From Pollutiaquabacter aromativorans (GTDB taxonomy: Bacteria; Bacteroidota; Bacteroidia; AKYH767-A; 2013-40CM-41-45), in contig CP185379.1 of NCBI GenBank assembly GCA_049177215.1, forward strand, positions 1,054,001 through 1,118,000: DNA of 64,000 bases, written 5' to 3'. Numbering within the stretch: position 1 is the first letter of the stretch; each line of letters opens with the position of its first letter. Under the pieces are notes generated by a model that was not told the DNA's origin, did not search any database, and was given only the letters and a program-made list of their open reading frames with translations. A program made the translations under genes and the position numbers. Shown in pieces: positions 44,461 through 53,478 of this stretch.

Positions 44461-46539
44461 ATGAACGAAAAAGCAGCCAAAGCGCGGATCGAAGAACTTT
44501 CTGCGCTCATTGATAAGCACAACCGGCTCTATTATCAGGATGCCAAACCGGTGATCAGTGATTTCGAGTTCGACCAGCTTTTGGAGGAACTGATCCGCCT
44601 GGAGAAGGAGTTTCCGCAGTTCCGCGCATCCGATTCTCCAAGTCTGCGGGTCGGAGGTGAAGTAACGAAAGAGTTCGTCTCCGTTACCCACAGGTATCCC
44701 ATGCTCTCGCTCGGAAATACCTACAGCGAGGAGGAAGTGCGTGAGTTCGACGAACGGGTGCGCAAAGTGGTAGGAGAGGAGGTCGCTTACGTCTGTGAAT
44801 TGAAGTTTGACGGTGTAGCCGTCGGGATGACTTACCGGGATGGCCGGCTCGTACAGGCAGTCACCCGCGGCGATGGCGTAAAGGGTGATGATGTCACGGC
44901 CAACATCCGAACGATCCGAACGATTCCACTCCGCCTGCACGGTGACTTCCCGAAGGAGTTTGAGATCCGGGGTGAGGTGTTCATGCCCCGCTCGTCATTT
45001 GATCGCATCAACAAGCAACTGGCTTCGCAATTGCGTGAGGACGGATACGATGAAGGGGAGATTGCGGACCGACTCATGAAAAATCCGAGAAATGCCGCTG
45101 CAGGTACGGTGAAAATGCAGGACTCGGCCCAGGTCGCGAAACGCGGGCTCGATTGCTACCTGTACTTCGTACTCGGGGAACGTTTGCCTTTCAAAACGCA
45201 TGTCGAATCGCTGGAGCAGGCCGGTAAATGGGGCTTCAAAATAAATGAGCACTACAAATTGTGTAGTAATCTGAAACAGGTACTCGACTTTATCCATGCC
45301 TGGGATACGCGCCGTGCGAAATTACCGTATGATACCGACGGCGTTGTCATCAAGGTCAACGACCTGGGTTTCCAGCGGGAATTGGGATACACCGCGAAGT
45401 CACCGCGTTGGGCGATCGCTTACAAGTTCAAGCCGGAGAATGTTTCCACGGCCCTGTTGTCCATCGATTACCAGGTTGGAAGAACGGGAGCGATCACGCC
45501 TGTAGCCAACCTGGCACCGGTTCACCTGGCCGGTACCACCGTGCGTCGTGCCACCCTGCACAACGCCGATCAGATCGCTAAACTCGATCTCCACATCGGG
45601 GATCATGTTTTTGTGGAAAAAGGTGGCGAGATCATTCCGAAGATCACCGGTGTCGACCTCAAGAAACGCCCGAAGGACGCGACGGCGGTACGTTACATTC
45701 GAAAATGTCCGGAATGTGGCGAAGCATTGGTTCGTCGTGAAGGGGAGGCCTTGCATTATTGTCCGAACGAGGACGGTTGCCCGCCGCAGATCAAGGGGAA
45801 GATCGAGCATTTCATTTCCCGACGGGCGATGGATATCGACAGCCTCGGCGAAGGCAAAGTGGAACTGCTCTTCGATAAGGGACTGATCAAAGAACCGGCA
45901 GACCTGTACCGCCTGGAAGCAGGACAGTTACTGGGCTTGGAGAAAACCCTTTCCACGGAGCCGGGAGAAAAGCCGAGAGTCATTCGCTTGCAGGAAAAAT
46001 CGGTGCAAAAGATCCTGCAGGGAATCGAAGCCTCCCGTGAAGTGCCCTTCGAGCGGGTATTGTACGCCATCGGGATACGGTATGTCGGGGAGACTGTGGC
46101 GAAGAAACTGGCCCAACATTTCAAAACCATGGACGCCCTGGCAGCGGCAGGGGCGGAGGAGTTGATACAGGCTGAAGAGATCGGTGAAAAGATCGCGGAA
46201 AGTGTACACGAATATTTCCGCGACAAGAAACACCTCCGGCAGATCGATGCCCTCCGGAAGGCCGGGTTGAAAATGACCCTGGATACACGTGGCAAAGGTC
46301 CCCTTAGCGATAAACTGGCCGGTATGGCGTTTGTCGTCTCCGGTGTCTTCGAACACTTCGAACGCGATGCACTCAAGGAAGTGATCGAACGCCACGGAGG
46401 AAAGGTCCAATCAGGTGTTTCATCCAAGACGACCTACCTGCTGGCAGGCTCGGAGGCCGGTCCCAGTAAGATCGAAAAGGCGGAACGGCTGAAAGTAAAA
46501 GTCATCGACGAAGCCACCTTCGAGCGAATGATTCGATGA
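44461..46539 (+). CDS. ligA: NAD-dependent DNA ligase
   Basis: Protein of 692 residues. Domains in order: Ia (NRLYYQDAKPVISDFEFDQL), the adenylation domain with K115 in VCELKFDGVAVG, the OB fold (GRTGAITPVANLAPVHLAGTTVRRATLHN), a Cys4 zinc finger (CPECGEALVRREGEALHYC, then C in DGCPPQ), helix-hairpin-helix motifs and a C-terminal BRCT domain (LAGMAFVVSGVFEHFERDALKEVIERHGGKVQ). It seals nicks in replication and repair. Full length with every domain present. 20 bp after prmC, immediately followed by the next gene. Confidence 0.98.
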   Translation: MNEKAAKARIEELSALIDKHNRLYYQDAKPVISDFEFDQLLEELIRLEKEFPQFRASDSPSLRVGGEVTKEFVSVTHRYPMLSLGNTYSEEEVREFDERVRKVVGEEVAYVCELKFDGVAVGMTYRDGRLVQAVTRGDGVKGDDVTANIRTIRTIPLRLHGDFPKEFEIRGEVFMPRSSFDRINKQLASQLREDGYDEGEIADRLMKNPRNAAAGTVKMQDSAQVAKRGLDCYLYFVLGERLPFKTHVESLEQAGKWGFKINEHYKLCSNLKQVLDFIHAWDTRRAKLPYDTDGVVIKVNDLGFQRELGYTAKSPRWAIAYKFKPENVSTALLSIDYQVGRTGAITPVANLAPVHLAGTTVRRATLHNADQIAKLDLHIGDHVFVEKGGEIIPKITGVDLKKRPKDATAVRYIRKCPECGEALVRREGEALHYCPNEDGCPPQIKGKIEHFISRRAMDIDSLGEGKVELLFDKGLIKEPADLYRLEAGQLLGLEKTLSTEPGEKPRVIRLQEKSVQKILQGIEASREVPFERVLYAIGIRYVGETVAKKLAQHFKTMDALAAAGAEELIQAEEIGEKIAESVHEYFRDKKHLRQIDALRKAGLKMTLDTRGKGPLSDKLAGMAFVVSGVFEHFERDALKEVIERHGGKVQSGVSSKTTYLLAGSEAGPSKIEKAERLKVKVIDEATFERMIR

Positions 46540-47139
46540 GTGCTCGCATCGGATGAAAAGCCCTATCTTCGTCTGGCTAGCAGCAGAACCTTGGCCGTAC
46601 CCAAAAAGATTCGGACGTATCTCGGACAGCGACGCTTCCTGCAGGATGTGCGGAAGCTGAAACTGGTGCACGAGGTTGTTCCATTCGATGACGCCCAGAA
46701 GATCGGGATACTTTACGATGCCACCGACGCGCGTGATTACGAAGTGGTGAAGGCATATGTGAAACAGGTGCGTTCCGTCTACAAAAAGGATATCCAGGCT
46801 ATGGGTTTTGTCGACAAGAAGCAACTGCCCAACGGACAGTTCGCCCAGTATGGTCTCGATTTTTTCACCCGCAAAGACCTCGACTTCCGCCTGATTCCGA
46901 AGGACCCGATCGTCGATAACTTCATTCGGGAACCTTTCGATATCCTGATTAACCTGAATAATGGGAAATCATTCCCGCTACGCTATATTGCCGCTGTTTC
47001 GCATGCGAAGTTTCGCATCGGCCGATATGACAAACGCAATATCACCTGCTACGAAATGATGTTGCAGTTGCCCCCGGACACCGGTATAAAAACCGTCATC
47101 GAAGAGACGGAGCACTACCTGCGCCAAGTAAAACGCTGA
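46540..47139 (+). CDS. Conserved Bacteroidota protein (DUF6913-like)
   Basis: Protein of 199 residues if the GTG at 46540, directly after the ligA stop, is used; a TTG about 16 codons in is an alternative start. The body (KIGILYDATDARDYEVVKAYVKQVRSVYKKDIQAMGFVDKK, FFTRKDLDFRLIPKDPIVDNFIREPFDILINLNN, SHAKFRIGRYDKRNITCYEMMLQL) matches my recollection of a small Bacteroidota-specific family with no assigned function. The constant position beside ligA and dapA suggests a housekeeping role. No signal peptide or membrane segment. Confidence 0.75.
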   Translation: MLASDEKPYLRLASSRTLAVPKKIRTYLGQRRFLQDVRKLKLVHEVVPFDDAQKIGILYDATDARDYEVVKAYVKQVRSVYKKDIQAMGFVDKKQLPNGQFAQYGLDFFTRKDLDFRLIPKDPIVDNFIREPFDILINLNNGKSFPLRYIAAVSHAKFRIGRYDKRNITCYEMMLQLPPDTGIKTVIEETEHYLRQVKR

Positions 47140-47142
47140 ACC

Positions 47143-48021
47143 ATGAACCTGAATAAACTCAAAGGGACCGGTGTCGCCCTGGTGACACCCTTCCATAAGG
47201 ATGGTAGCATTGATTTCAAGGGGTTCAAAAAACTGCTCGACAGGATCATCGACGGAAAAGTGGAATACCTGGTTCCGCTTGGCACCACGGGTGAATCGGT
47301 CACCCTCACGAAGGACGAACGTCGTGCTGTGCTGGATTTCGTGCTGGAGATCAACGACGGCCGTTTGCCGGTCGTGCTGGGATTGGGTGGAAATAATACC
47401 AACGAGATCCTCGAATGCATGGAAGAAATGGATTTCGACGGAGTATCCGCGGTATTGTCTGTCTCACCTTATTATAACCGGCCTTCCCAGCGGGGGATCT
47501 ATCAGCATTACAAGATGATCGCCAACGCCTGCCCGGTTCCGCTCATACTCTATAATGTTCCTTCCCGCACGGGCTCGAACATGGATGCCGAGACCACCCT
47601 GGAACTGGCGCACGATGTACGCAACATCATCGGAATCAAAGAGGCTTCCGGCAATCTGGAAAAGGTCATGCGCATCCTGCACGGTCGTCCGAAGGACTTC
47701 CTGGTGATCAGCGGCGACGATCTGCTCACCCTTCCCATGCTTGCCTGCGGAGCCGATGGCGTCATCTCGGTCATCGCCAACGCATTTCCGAAGGATTGGA
47801 GCGAAATGGTCCGGGCCGGCTTGGAAGGTAATTTTGACCGATCTCGAAAACTGCACTATAAACTGCAGGAGATCACCCGTGCCATTTTTGTCGACGGAAA
47901 TCCGTCCGGAGTCAAAGGGTTGCTCAGTTTTCAGAACGTTTGTGCCGAGCATGTCCGGCTTCCATTGGTATCGGTCGGTAAATCCACGATCAACAAGTTC
48001 GAGACCATCCTCCGTGGCTGA
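47143..48021 (+). CDS. dapA: 4-hydroxy-tetrahydrodipicolinate synthase
   Basis: Protein of 292 residues. TIM-barrel aldolase of the DHDPS family: VPLGTTGESVTLTKDER, SVSPYYNRPSQRGIYQHYK, LYNVPSRTGSNM with the catalytic Tyr (Y137), and the Schiff-base lysine K166 in IIGIKEASGN. It condenses pyruvate with aspartate semialdehyde, the first step of the lysine/diaminopimelate branch. Starts 3 bp after the preceding stop, so it is part of the prmC-ligA transcription unit. Confidence 0.97.
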   Translation: MNLNKLKGTGVALVTPFHKDGSIDFKGFKKLLDRIIDGKVEYLVPLGTTGESVTLTKDERRAVLDFVLEINDGRLPVVLGLGGNNTNEILECMEEMDFDGVSAVLSVSPYYNRPSQRGIYQHYKMIANACPVPLILYNVPSRTGSNMDAETTLELAHDVRNIIGIKEASGNLEKVMRILHGRPKDFLVISGDDLLTLPMLACGADGVISVIANAFPKDWSEMVRAGLEGNFDRSRKLHYKLQEITRAIFVDGNPSGVKGLLSFQNVCAEHVRLPLVSVGKSTINKFETILRG

Positions 48022-48069
48022 TTTCCGCTGAACTTTTCGCAGCGAAAGGTGTTTCCTCAAGCGAAATCG

Positions 48070-50448
48070 ATGATGCGGATCCGCCTTTTTCTCCTTTTCC
48101 TGCTTTTTGGCCAAGTGGCCTTCGCGCAGGCCCCTTCGGCTACGTTGAACGGCCAGGTCGTTGACAAGCTCAGTAACCAGCCCATACCGTTTGCACCGGT
48201 ACAGATCTCCGGTACTACGATCGGAACGACCACCGACGAACAGGGTCGGTTTGAATTCCGTGGATTGACACCGGGAATCTACAACATCGAAGTCACGTCG
48301 GTCGGCTACGACAAGGCGGCTGTTTTCGAGATCGATGTAAGTTCGACCCGTGTACGGCCTGTCCGCGTCGAACTCGTCGCACGTTCAACCGAGCTGGAAG
48401 AAGTGACTGTTCGCCCCGATCCGTTTGTGAAACTGGAAGAAGCCCCGGTTTCCGTCTATAATGTCGGTGAAGTGGAGATCAAACGTAATCCTGGAGCCAA
48501 CCGGGATATCTCCAAAGCGCTGCAATCCTTGCCCGGTGTGGCGGCCACCGCTAGTTTCCGCAACGACCTGATCATACGCGGCGGCTCCTCGAACGAAAAT
48601 CGATTTTACCTCGACGGTATCGAGGTCCCCAATATCAACCACTTCGCCACACAGGGTTCCACCGGAGGACCCGTGGGCATGATCAACGTAGACTTCATCC
48701 GGGAAGTTGACTTTTACAGCAGTGCTTTCCCGGCAGCTCGCGGTAACACACTCAGCTCGGTCATGGATTTCAAGTTGAAAGAGGGCAGGGCAGAGCGAAT
48801 GGGTTATACCCTGACGTTGGGAGCATCCGACCTGGCAGCGACCGTGGATGGGCCCTTGTCCGATAAGGTGAATTTCATCGCATCCTGGAGAAGAAGCTAC
48901 CTGCAATTCCTCTTCAAAGCGATCGGTTTGCCATTCCTGCCGACCTACGATGATTTCCTCGTCAAGACAAAATGGAAGATCGATGATCGTAACGAGATTA
49001 CCTTCCTGGGCCTTGGTGCCGATGACCGGGTACGACTCAACCTGGAACAGGACGAAACCGATTTGCAGCAATACCTCCTCAATAACCTTCCGGTCAACAC
49101 GCAGTGGAATTACACCGTCGGAGCCGTTTACCGCCGGTACCGAACGAACGGATATTCCCTGTTTGCACTTTCAAGAAACCAGTTGCAGAATGACGCGGAG
49201 AAATTCCAGGACAACGATGCGTCTTCTGAGAACAACCGCTTACTCGATTATTCCAGCCGGGAAACGGAGAACAAGTTCAGGTACGAACAAGTGGAAAGGA
49301 TCGGAAGCCAGAAACTAACCTTCGGCATGAACCTGGAATCGGCCGAATATGCGAATCGGACCTTCAACCGGGTGCCGTATGTGGGAGAAGTCCGGTATCA
49401 ATCCGACATCAGCTTCTACAAAGCTGCCCTCTTCGCGCAGTGGAGTATCTCCGCTCTCCGGGAAGATCTTACACTATCAGCCGGATTTCGTCTGGATGCC
49501 AATACGTTCAACGACCGGATGCAACGTCCCCAGGATCAGTTTTCTCCCCGACTGTCGCTCAGCTATCGACTTTCCGACCGCTTCCGTTTCAATGCCAACG
49601 CCGGACGGTACTTCCAACTTCCGGCCTATACCATTCTTGGCTTCCGCGATAATGCAGGAACCTTGGTCAATAAGGTGGATGCCCGCTACATGCAGTGCGA
49701 TCACCTGGTCGCCGGTTTCGAATACACGGCACCCTCCTTTGTCCGAATTACCCTCGAAGGATTCTACAAGAACTATTCGCAGTATCCCTTCAACCTGCGC
49801 GATTCCATTTCCATCGCCAACCAGGGCAGCGATTTCGGTACCGTTGGAACTGTACCTGTTCGTTTTGACAATAGGGGGCGTTCCTATGGGGTCGAATTCA
49901 TGGTACAACAGAAACTGTTCAAGAAAGTGTTCGGCATCCTGGCGTATACGCTCTTGCGCAGCGAGTTTGAAGGCTTGGATGGAAGGTATCTGCCGTCTTC
50001 CTGGGATTTCCGGCATGTCGTCAGCCTGACCGGCGGCAAGTACTTTCCCAAGAATTGGCAGGTGGGTTTTCGTTTCCGATTCAACAGTGGAACGCCTTAT
50101 ACGCCCTTTGACGTTGCTGCTTCCGTCGAACGATCCAACTTCGATGTCACCGGACAAGGGATACAGGACCGTTCGGCCATCAATTCCCGGCGCACCGATG
50201 CGTTTCATCAGCTCGACCTGCGGATCGATAAGAAGTATTACTATAAAAAATGGAGCTTGAACTTTTTCCTGGATGTGCAGAATGTCTATAATCAGGTAAC
50301 GGAGTTTGCACCTTACGTCAGTGTACAACGGAATGCCAACGGGCAGCCGATCGTGGATCCCAATAATACCGACGCCTATTTGCCCTTGCTGATCCCCAAT
50401 GAAGCGGGGAGCCTTATTCCAAGTATCGGAATCGTGGCTGAATTCTGA
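48070..50448 (+). CDS. TonB-dependent receptor with carboxypeptidase-like extension
   Basis: The start is taken at the ATG at 48070 (792 residues), at the signal peptide MMRIRLFLLFLLFGQVAFAQ. A CarboxypepD_reg-like domain covers about residues 25-110 (ATLNGQVVDKLSNQPIPFAPV, GRFEFRGLTPGIYNIEVTSVGYDKA). The plug follows (VEIKRNPGANRDISKALQSLPGVAATASFRNDLIIRGGSSNENRFYLDGIEVPNINH), then a large barrel ending in LNFFLDVQNVYNQVTEFAPYV. This plug type, with NPGANRDISKALQSLPGV, is frequent in Bacteroidota receptors without a SusD partner. The ligand is unknown. 48 bp after dapA. Confidence 0.93.
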   Translation: MMRIRLFLLFLLFGQVAFAQAPSATLNGQVVDKLSNQPIPFAPVQISGTTIGTTTDEQGRFEFRGLTPGIYNIEVTSVGYDKAAVFEIDVSSTRVRPVRVELVARSTELEEVTVRPDPFVKLEEAPVSVYNVGEVEIKRNPGANRDISKALQSLPGVAATASFRNDLIIRGGSSNENRFYLDGIEVPNINHFATQGSTGGPVGMINVDFIREVDFYSSAFPAARGNTLSSVMDFKLKEGRAERMGYTLTLGASDLAATVDGPLSDKVNFIASWRRSYLQFLFKAIGLPFLPTYDDFLVKTKWKIDDRNEITFLGLGADDRVRLNLEQDETDLQQYLLNNLPVNTQWNYTVGAVYRRYRTNGYSLFALSRNQLQNDAEKFQDNDASSENNRLLDYSSRETENKFRYEQVERIGSQKLTFGMNLESAEYANRTFNRVPYVGEVRYQSDISFYKAALFAQWSISALREDLTLSAGFRLDANTFNDRMQRPQDQFSPRLSLSYRLSDRFRFNANAGRYFQLPAYTILGFRDNAGTLVNKVDARYMQCDHLVAGFEYTAPSFVRITLEGFYKNYSQYPFNLRDSISIANQGSDFGTVGTVPVRFDNRGRSYGVEFMVQQKLFKKVFGILAYTLLRSEFEGLDGRYLPSSWDFRHVVSLTGGKYFPKNWQVGFRFRFNSGTPYTPFDVAASVERSNFDVTGQGIQDRSAINSRRTDAFHQLDLRIDKKYYYKKWSLNFFLDVQNVYNQVTEFAPYVSVQRNANGQPIVDPNNTDAYLPLLIPNEAGSLIPSIGIVAEF

Positions 50449-50506
50449 TCTTTCTGCCCTTCGCCCCCCATATTCCCGCGTTGGCAAAATAAGGTCCGTC
50501 CTTTCC

Positions 50507-50536
50507 TTGCCGGATTACCGCATTCGGTTACATTTG
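50507..50536 (+). promoter_or_regulatory. Two-part Bacteroidota promoter (TTG, N19, TACATTTG)
   Basis: TTG at 50507-50509 and TACATTTG at 50529-50536, 19 bp apart, 19 nt before the ATG at 50556. The best complete match to the Bacteroidota consensus in the window. Confidence 0.7.
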
Positions 50537-50555
50537 GTAACTAAATTCAAATGCG

Positions 50556-51251
50556 ATGGGAAGATTCCGATTCCTTCATTTAATGGTTTTCCTGACCCTG
50601 CTGGCAGGTTCCGGGCCGTTGTATGGACAACACCTCATCCGGTTTTACATGAAAGCCAAAGTCGGCTACCGGGATGACAAGGGTGCTATCGTGGTGCCGG
50701 CCACCTACGATGCCGGTTCCGAATTCATCGAAGGAAGGGCCCTGGTGGTCCGCGATAATCTTCGTGGCTTTCTCGATGTCTTCGGCACGGAGGTTATTCC
50801 GCTGCAGTTCACGGATGCCGGTGTCTTCAACAAAGGGATTGCACGCGTAGCCAGGGATGGTAAGTACGGTTGGATCAGACCGGATGGTTCGTATTCGATC
50901 CCCGCGCAGTTCGATCTGGCGGATGAGTTTTGCGACGGACTCGCACGGGTGATGATCGGTGGGAAATTCGGTTACATCAATCGGGATGGACAGACGATCA
51001 TCGCATTGCAATATCAGAATGCCCGGAATTTTTCTTCCGGACTTGCACCGGTTTACGACGGAAAGAAGTGGGGATTCATCGATGCTGCCGGTAAATGGAT
51101 TTTGCCAGCCTCCTTCGACGACGCGCAATCATTCCACAACGGAGAGTCGCTCGTTCGAAAAGGGGAGAAGATGTATTTCATCGATACAAAAGGTAAGCGG
51201 ACACGCGAATTGGAAGTGCCCGAAGAGGAATTCACCAAACGTAAACGCTAA
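50556..51251 (+). CDS. Exported WG-repeat protein
   Basis: Protein of 231 residues with a signal peptide (MGRFRFLHLMVFLTLLAGSGPLYGQ). Five or so WG-type repeats of about 36 residues follow: VGYRDDKGAIVVPATYDAG, GFLDVFGTEVIPLQFTDAG, YGWIRPDGSYSIPAQFDLA, FGYINRDGQTIIALQYQNA and WGFIDAAGKWILPASFDDA. WG repeats form beta-structures often thought to bind ligands or proteins in the envelope. No sorting domain is visible, so it is probably periplasmic. Function unknown. Confidence 0.85.
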   Translation: MGRFRFLHLMVFLTLLAGSGPLYGQHLIRFYMKAKVGYRDDKGAIVVPATYDAGSEFIEGRALVVRDNLRGFLDVFGTEVIPLQFTDAGVFNKGIARVARDGKYGWIRPDGSYSIPAQFDLADEFCDGLARVMIGGKFGYINRDGQTIIALQYQNARNFSSGLAPVYDGKKWGFIDAAGKWILPASFDDAQSFHNGESLVRKGEKMYFIDTKGKRTRELEVPEEEFTKRKR

Positions 51252-51263
51252 TCTTTTGAACCC

Positions 51264-53237
51264 ATGAGAAAGCAATTACTCATTGCCGGATGGATGGTCA
51301 TCCTCCTGACCGGTATATCAATATCAACCTCGAACGCGCAGGCGGGTCAATGGGCCTGGATGGGCGGTGATACACTTGGAAACTACGCCGGATCTTTCGG
51401 TGTGCAAGGTGTTCCGTCTCCCACGAATTGGCCACAAGGCATCTACGAAGGTTCCGAATGGACCGACCGGAACGGAAAATTCTGGCAGTACGGCGGTGGA
51501 ACCAGTTTCGGATGGAATGATAACCTCTGGATGTTCGACCCCGCAACCGGCCTCTGGACCTGGATGAGTGGCAACGGAGCCGGTGGAGCGGGTGCTCCTG
51601 TTTATGGGACCCAGGGCGTCGCTGCTCCCGGTAACACGCCCGGTGGTCGCGGTCGTACTTCCGCCACCTGGGTGGACCTTGCCGGTAATCTTTGGCTCTA
51701 TGGCGGCGTCGGGAATGCCGGCAACATGGGTGATCTGTGGAAATACGATATCAACACCAACCTCTGGGCCTGGATGAAAGGATCCCAGACCGGAATGGCT
51801 CCCGCCAATTGGGGCACATTGGGCGTACCGTCTCCGACAAATGATCCTGGTCAACGCATTGAGACGAATGCGGCCTGGGTGGATAACGCAGGTAATCTGT
51901 GGCTCTTCGGTGGTGATGGCTACAACGATACCTGGAAATACGATATCAATACCAATGAATGGACCTGGATGGCTGGTCCTAACACGATGGGAGGTTTAGG
52001 GAATTGGGGTACAAAAGGTGTTTCTTCCACTACGAATGTACCCTCCAATCGTATGGTGCATGCACACTGGAAAGACATTAACGATAACTTCTGGATGTTC
52101 GGCGCGTACTCTTCGCAAGGCATTTATGATGATGTCTGGAAATATGACCCGTCTGTCAACGAATGGACCTGGATGGCCGGAAGCAACGTACCGGGCGCCG
52201 GGCAAGTCTATGGTACTGCCTGCGTAGAAGATTCCGCTAACACCCCGGGCGCGCGATTCGAGAACAGGTCCTGCTGGCGCGACTCCTGCGGGAATCTGTT
52301 CGTCTATGGTGGCGGTAACGACCTCGGTCCTTCACAGGGTTACGGCGACTTTTGGTTCTTCAATGTCACCACGCTCAAATGGACCTACATCAGCGGTAAC
52401 CAGACACCGAACTCGGATCCGGTTTATGGCACCCTGGGGGTTTTCAATCCCACCAACTATCCGGGTAATCGCTACGGGCCGCTTCCATATGCCGACCAGC
52501 AAGGCTACTTCTGGTTGTTAGGAGGTTATGTGAATTACACGGGCTTCCACGCCGATATCTGGAAGTACCAACCCGATCCTTCTTGTCCCGCTGCTGCCTG
52601 CCTGGCCAATTTCCCCAGAGCCGATTTCATCGCCAGTGATACGTCCATTTGCATCGGAGAATGCGTGACGTTCACCAACAATTCGGTGAACGCGACGATT
52701 TATCAGTGGACGTTCCAGGGTGGCATACCTTCCGTTTCCATTAGCGCGAATCCTGCACCGGTATGTTATTACAACCCGGGCAGCTATGCGGTCACACTGA
52801 GTGCCGGCAACAGCAACGGGGTGAGTACCCGGAATGTGGTCGGGTACATCAATGTCTATGCACCCATTCGTCCTACGGTAACTTACATTAACGACACTTT
52901 GTATTGCAGTCATGCCTTGAGTTACCAATGGTACCTCAACGGAGCGGCGATTCCCGGCGCGACCGACAGCGCATTACGTCATGACCCAAAGCGGGGTCTA
53001 TTACGTTCAGGTCACCGATATCCACGGCTGCAATGCCTATTCGATCCAGTACGACATCGTATTGGGTGTTCAGTCGATCGGTTCGCAGAACGGTTCTTTG
53101 TCGCTCTTCCCGAACCCCAGTCAGGGTTCATTCCAATTGTCGGCGACAAACCTGAAAGCCGGACACCTGCAACTGGAAGTGCTGGACGCGATCGGACAAC
53201 GGGTTTACCTGGAGGAATGGGATCAGACTTCGCCTGA
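51264..53237 (+). CDS. Kelch-like/PKD secreted protein, 3' end frameshifted
   Basis: The open frame is 657 residues. Signal peptide MRKQLLIAGWMVILLTGISISTSNAQ. Residues about 30-440 hold six tandem kelch-like repeats of 65-72 residues (pattern WTWMxG...YGTxGV...NxPGxR...WxDxxGNLWLFGG...DxWKYDxxTN), likely a beta-propeller. Residues about 450-535 are a PKD domain (ADFIASDTSICIGECVTFTNNSV, YQWTF, PGSYAVTLSAGNSNG), then an Ig-like segment (SYQWYLNGAAIPGATDS). After that the frame becomes random-looking (HDPKRGLLRSGHRYPRLQC), because a frameshift near 52965-52985 moves the true C-terminus into the next frame. Read as is, the product loses its T9SS signal. Confidence 0.82.
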   Translation: MRKQLLIAGWMVILLTGISISTSNAQAGQWAWMGGDTLGNYAGSFGVQGVPSPTNWPQGIYEGSEWTDRNGKFWQYGGGTSFGWNDNLWMFDPATGLWTWMSGNGAGGAGAPVYGTQGVAAPGNTPGGRGRTSATWVDLAGNLWLYGGVGNAGNMGDLWKYDINTNLWAWMKGSQTGMAPANWGTLGVPSPTNDPGQRIETNAAWVDNAGNLWLFGGDGYNDTWKYDINTNEWTWMAGPNTMGGLGNWGTKGVSSTTNVPSNRMVHAHWKDINDNFWMFGAYSSQGIYDDVWKYDPSVNEWTWMAGSNVPGAGQVYGTACVEDSANTPGARFENRSCWRDSCGNLFVYGGGNDLGPSQGYGDFWFFNVTTLKWTYISGNQTPNSDPVYGTLGVFNPTNYPGNRYGPLPYADQQGYFWLLGGYVNYTGFHADIWKYQPDPSCPAAACLANFPRADFIASDTSICIGECVTFTNNSVNATIYQWTFQGGIPSVSISANPAPVCYYNPGSYAVTLSAGNSNGVSTRNVVGYINVYAPIRPTVTYINDTLYCSHALSYQWYLNGAAIPGATDSALRHDPKRGLLRSGHRYPRLQCLFDPVRHRIGCSVDRFAERFFVALPEPQSGFIPIVGDKPESRTPATGSAGRDRTTGLPGGMGSDFA

Positions 53238-53343
53238 TCTGAATCGAGGTGTCAGTCTGCCCGCCGTAGCCAACGGCTTGTACACGGTCCGGCTACGTCA
53301 GTCCGATCAACTGATTCTCCGGAATTTGCTCATCACCCGATAA
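52981..53343 (+). pseudogene. Displaced C-terminus with T9SS sorting domain of the kelch-like gene
   Basis: This frame continues the interrupted gene: HYVMTQSGVYYVQVTDIHGC (from 52972) completes the Ig-like domain, and LSLFPNPSQGSFQLSA, LEVLDAIGQRVYLEEW and VANGLYTVRLRQSDQL are a complete type A T9SS sorting domain ending at 53343. Dropping one base around 52970 joins both parts without losing a residue of either domain. It is not an independent gene, since it has no signal peptide. Confidence 0.85.
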
Positions 53344-53362
53344 CGATACGAATTACACGAGA

Positions 53363-53394
53363 AACAGCGGTACCCCAAGGGCCGCTGTTTTTTT
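53363..53394 (+). terminator. Rho-independent terminator
   Basis: AACAGCGG pairs with CCGCTGTT (inner CCC/GGG as well) followed by seven T residues, 20 bp after the stop of the sorting-domain frame. This supports 53343, not 53237, as the original gene end. Confidence 0.88.
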
Positions 53395-53452
53395 GCATCC
53401 TGTCGCAAGGGTGAATTTCAGGCGCACTCCGACGACAACCAAACGAGAACGG

Positions 53453-53460
53453 TATCTTTA
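53453..53460 (+). promoter_or_regulatory. Near-consensus -7 element
   Basis: TATCTTTA, one mismatch to TAnnTTTG, 18 nt before the ATG at 53479. Confidence 0.4.
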
Positions 53461-53478
53461 CCGGAAACTATCACCCAA

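Noticed and set aside
48022..48069. Riboswitch before the TonB receptor
   Set aside because: The gap after dapA is only 48 bp and holds just a minor hairpin; no cobalamin or other riboswitch core was recognised.
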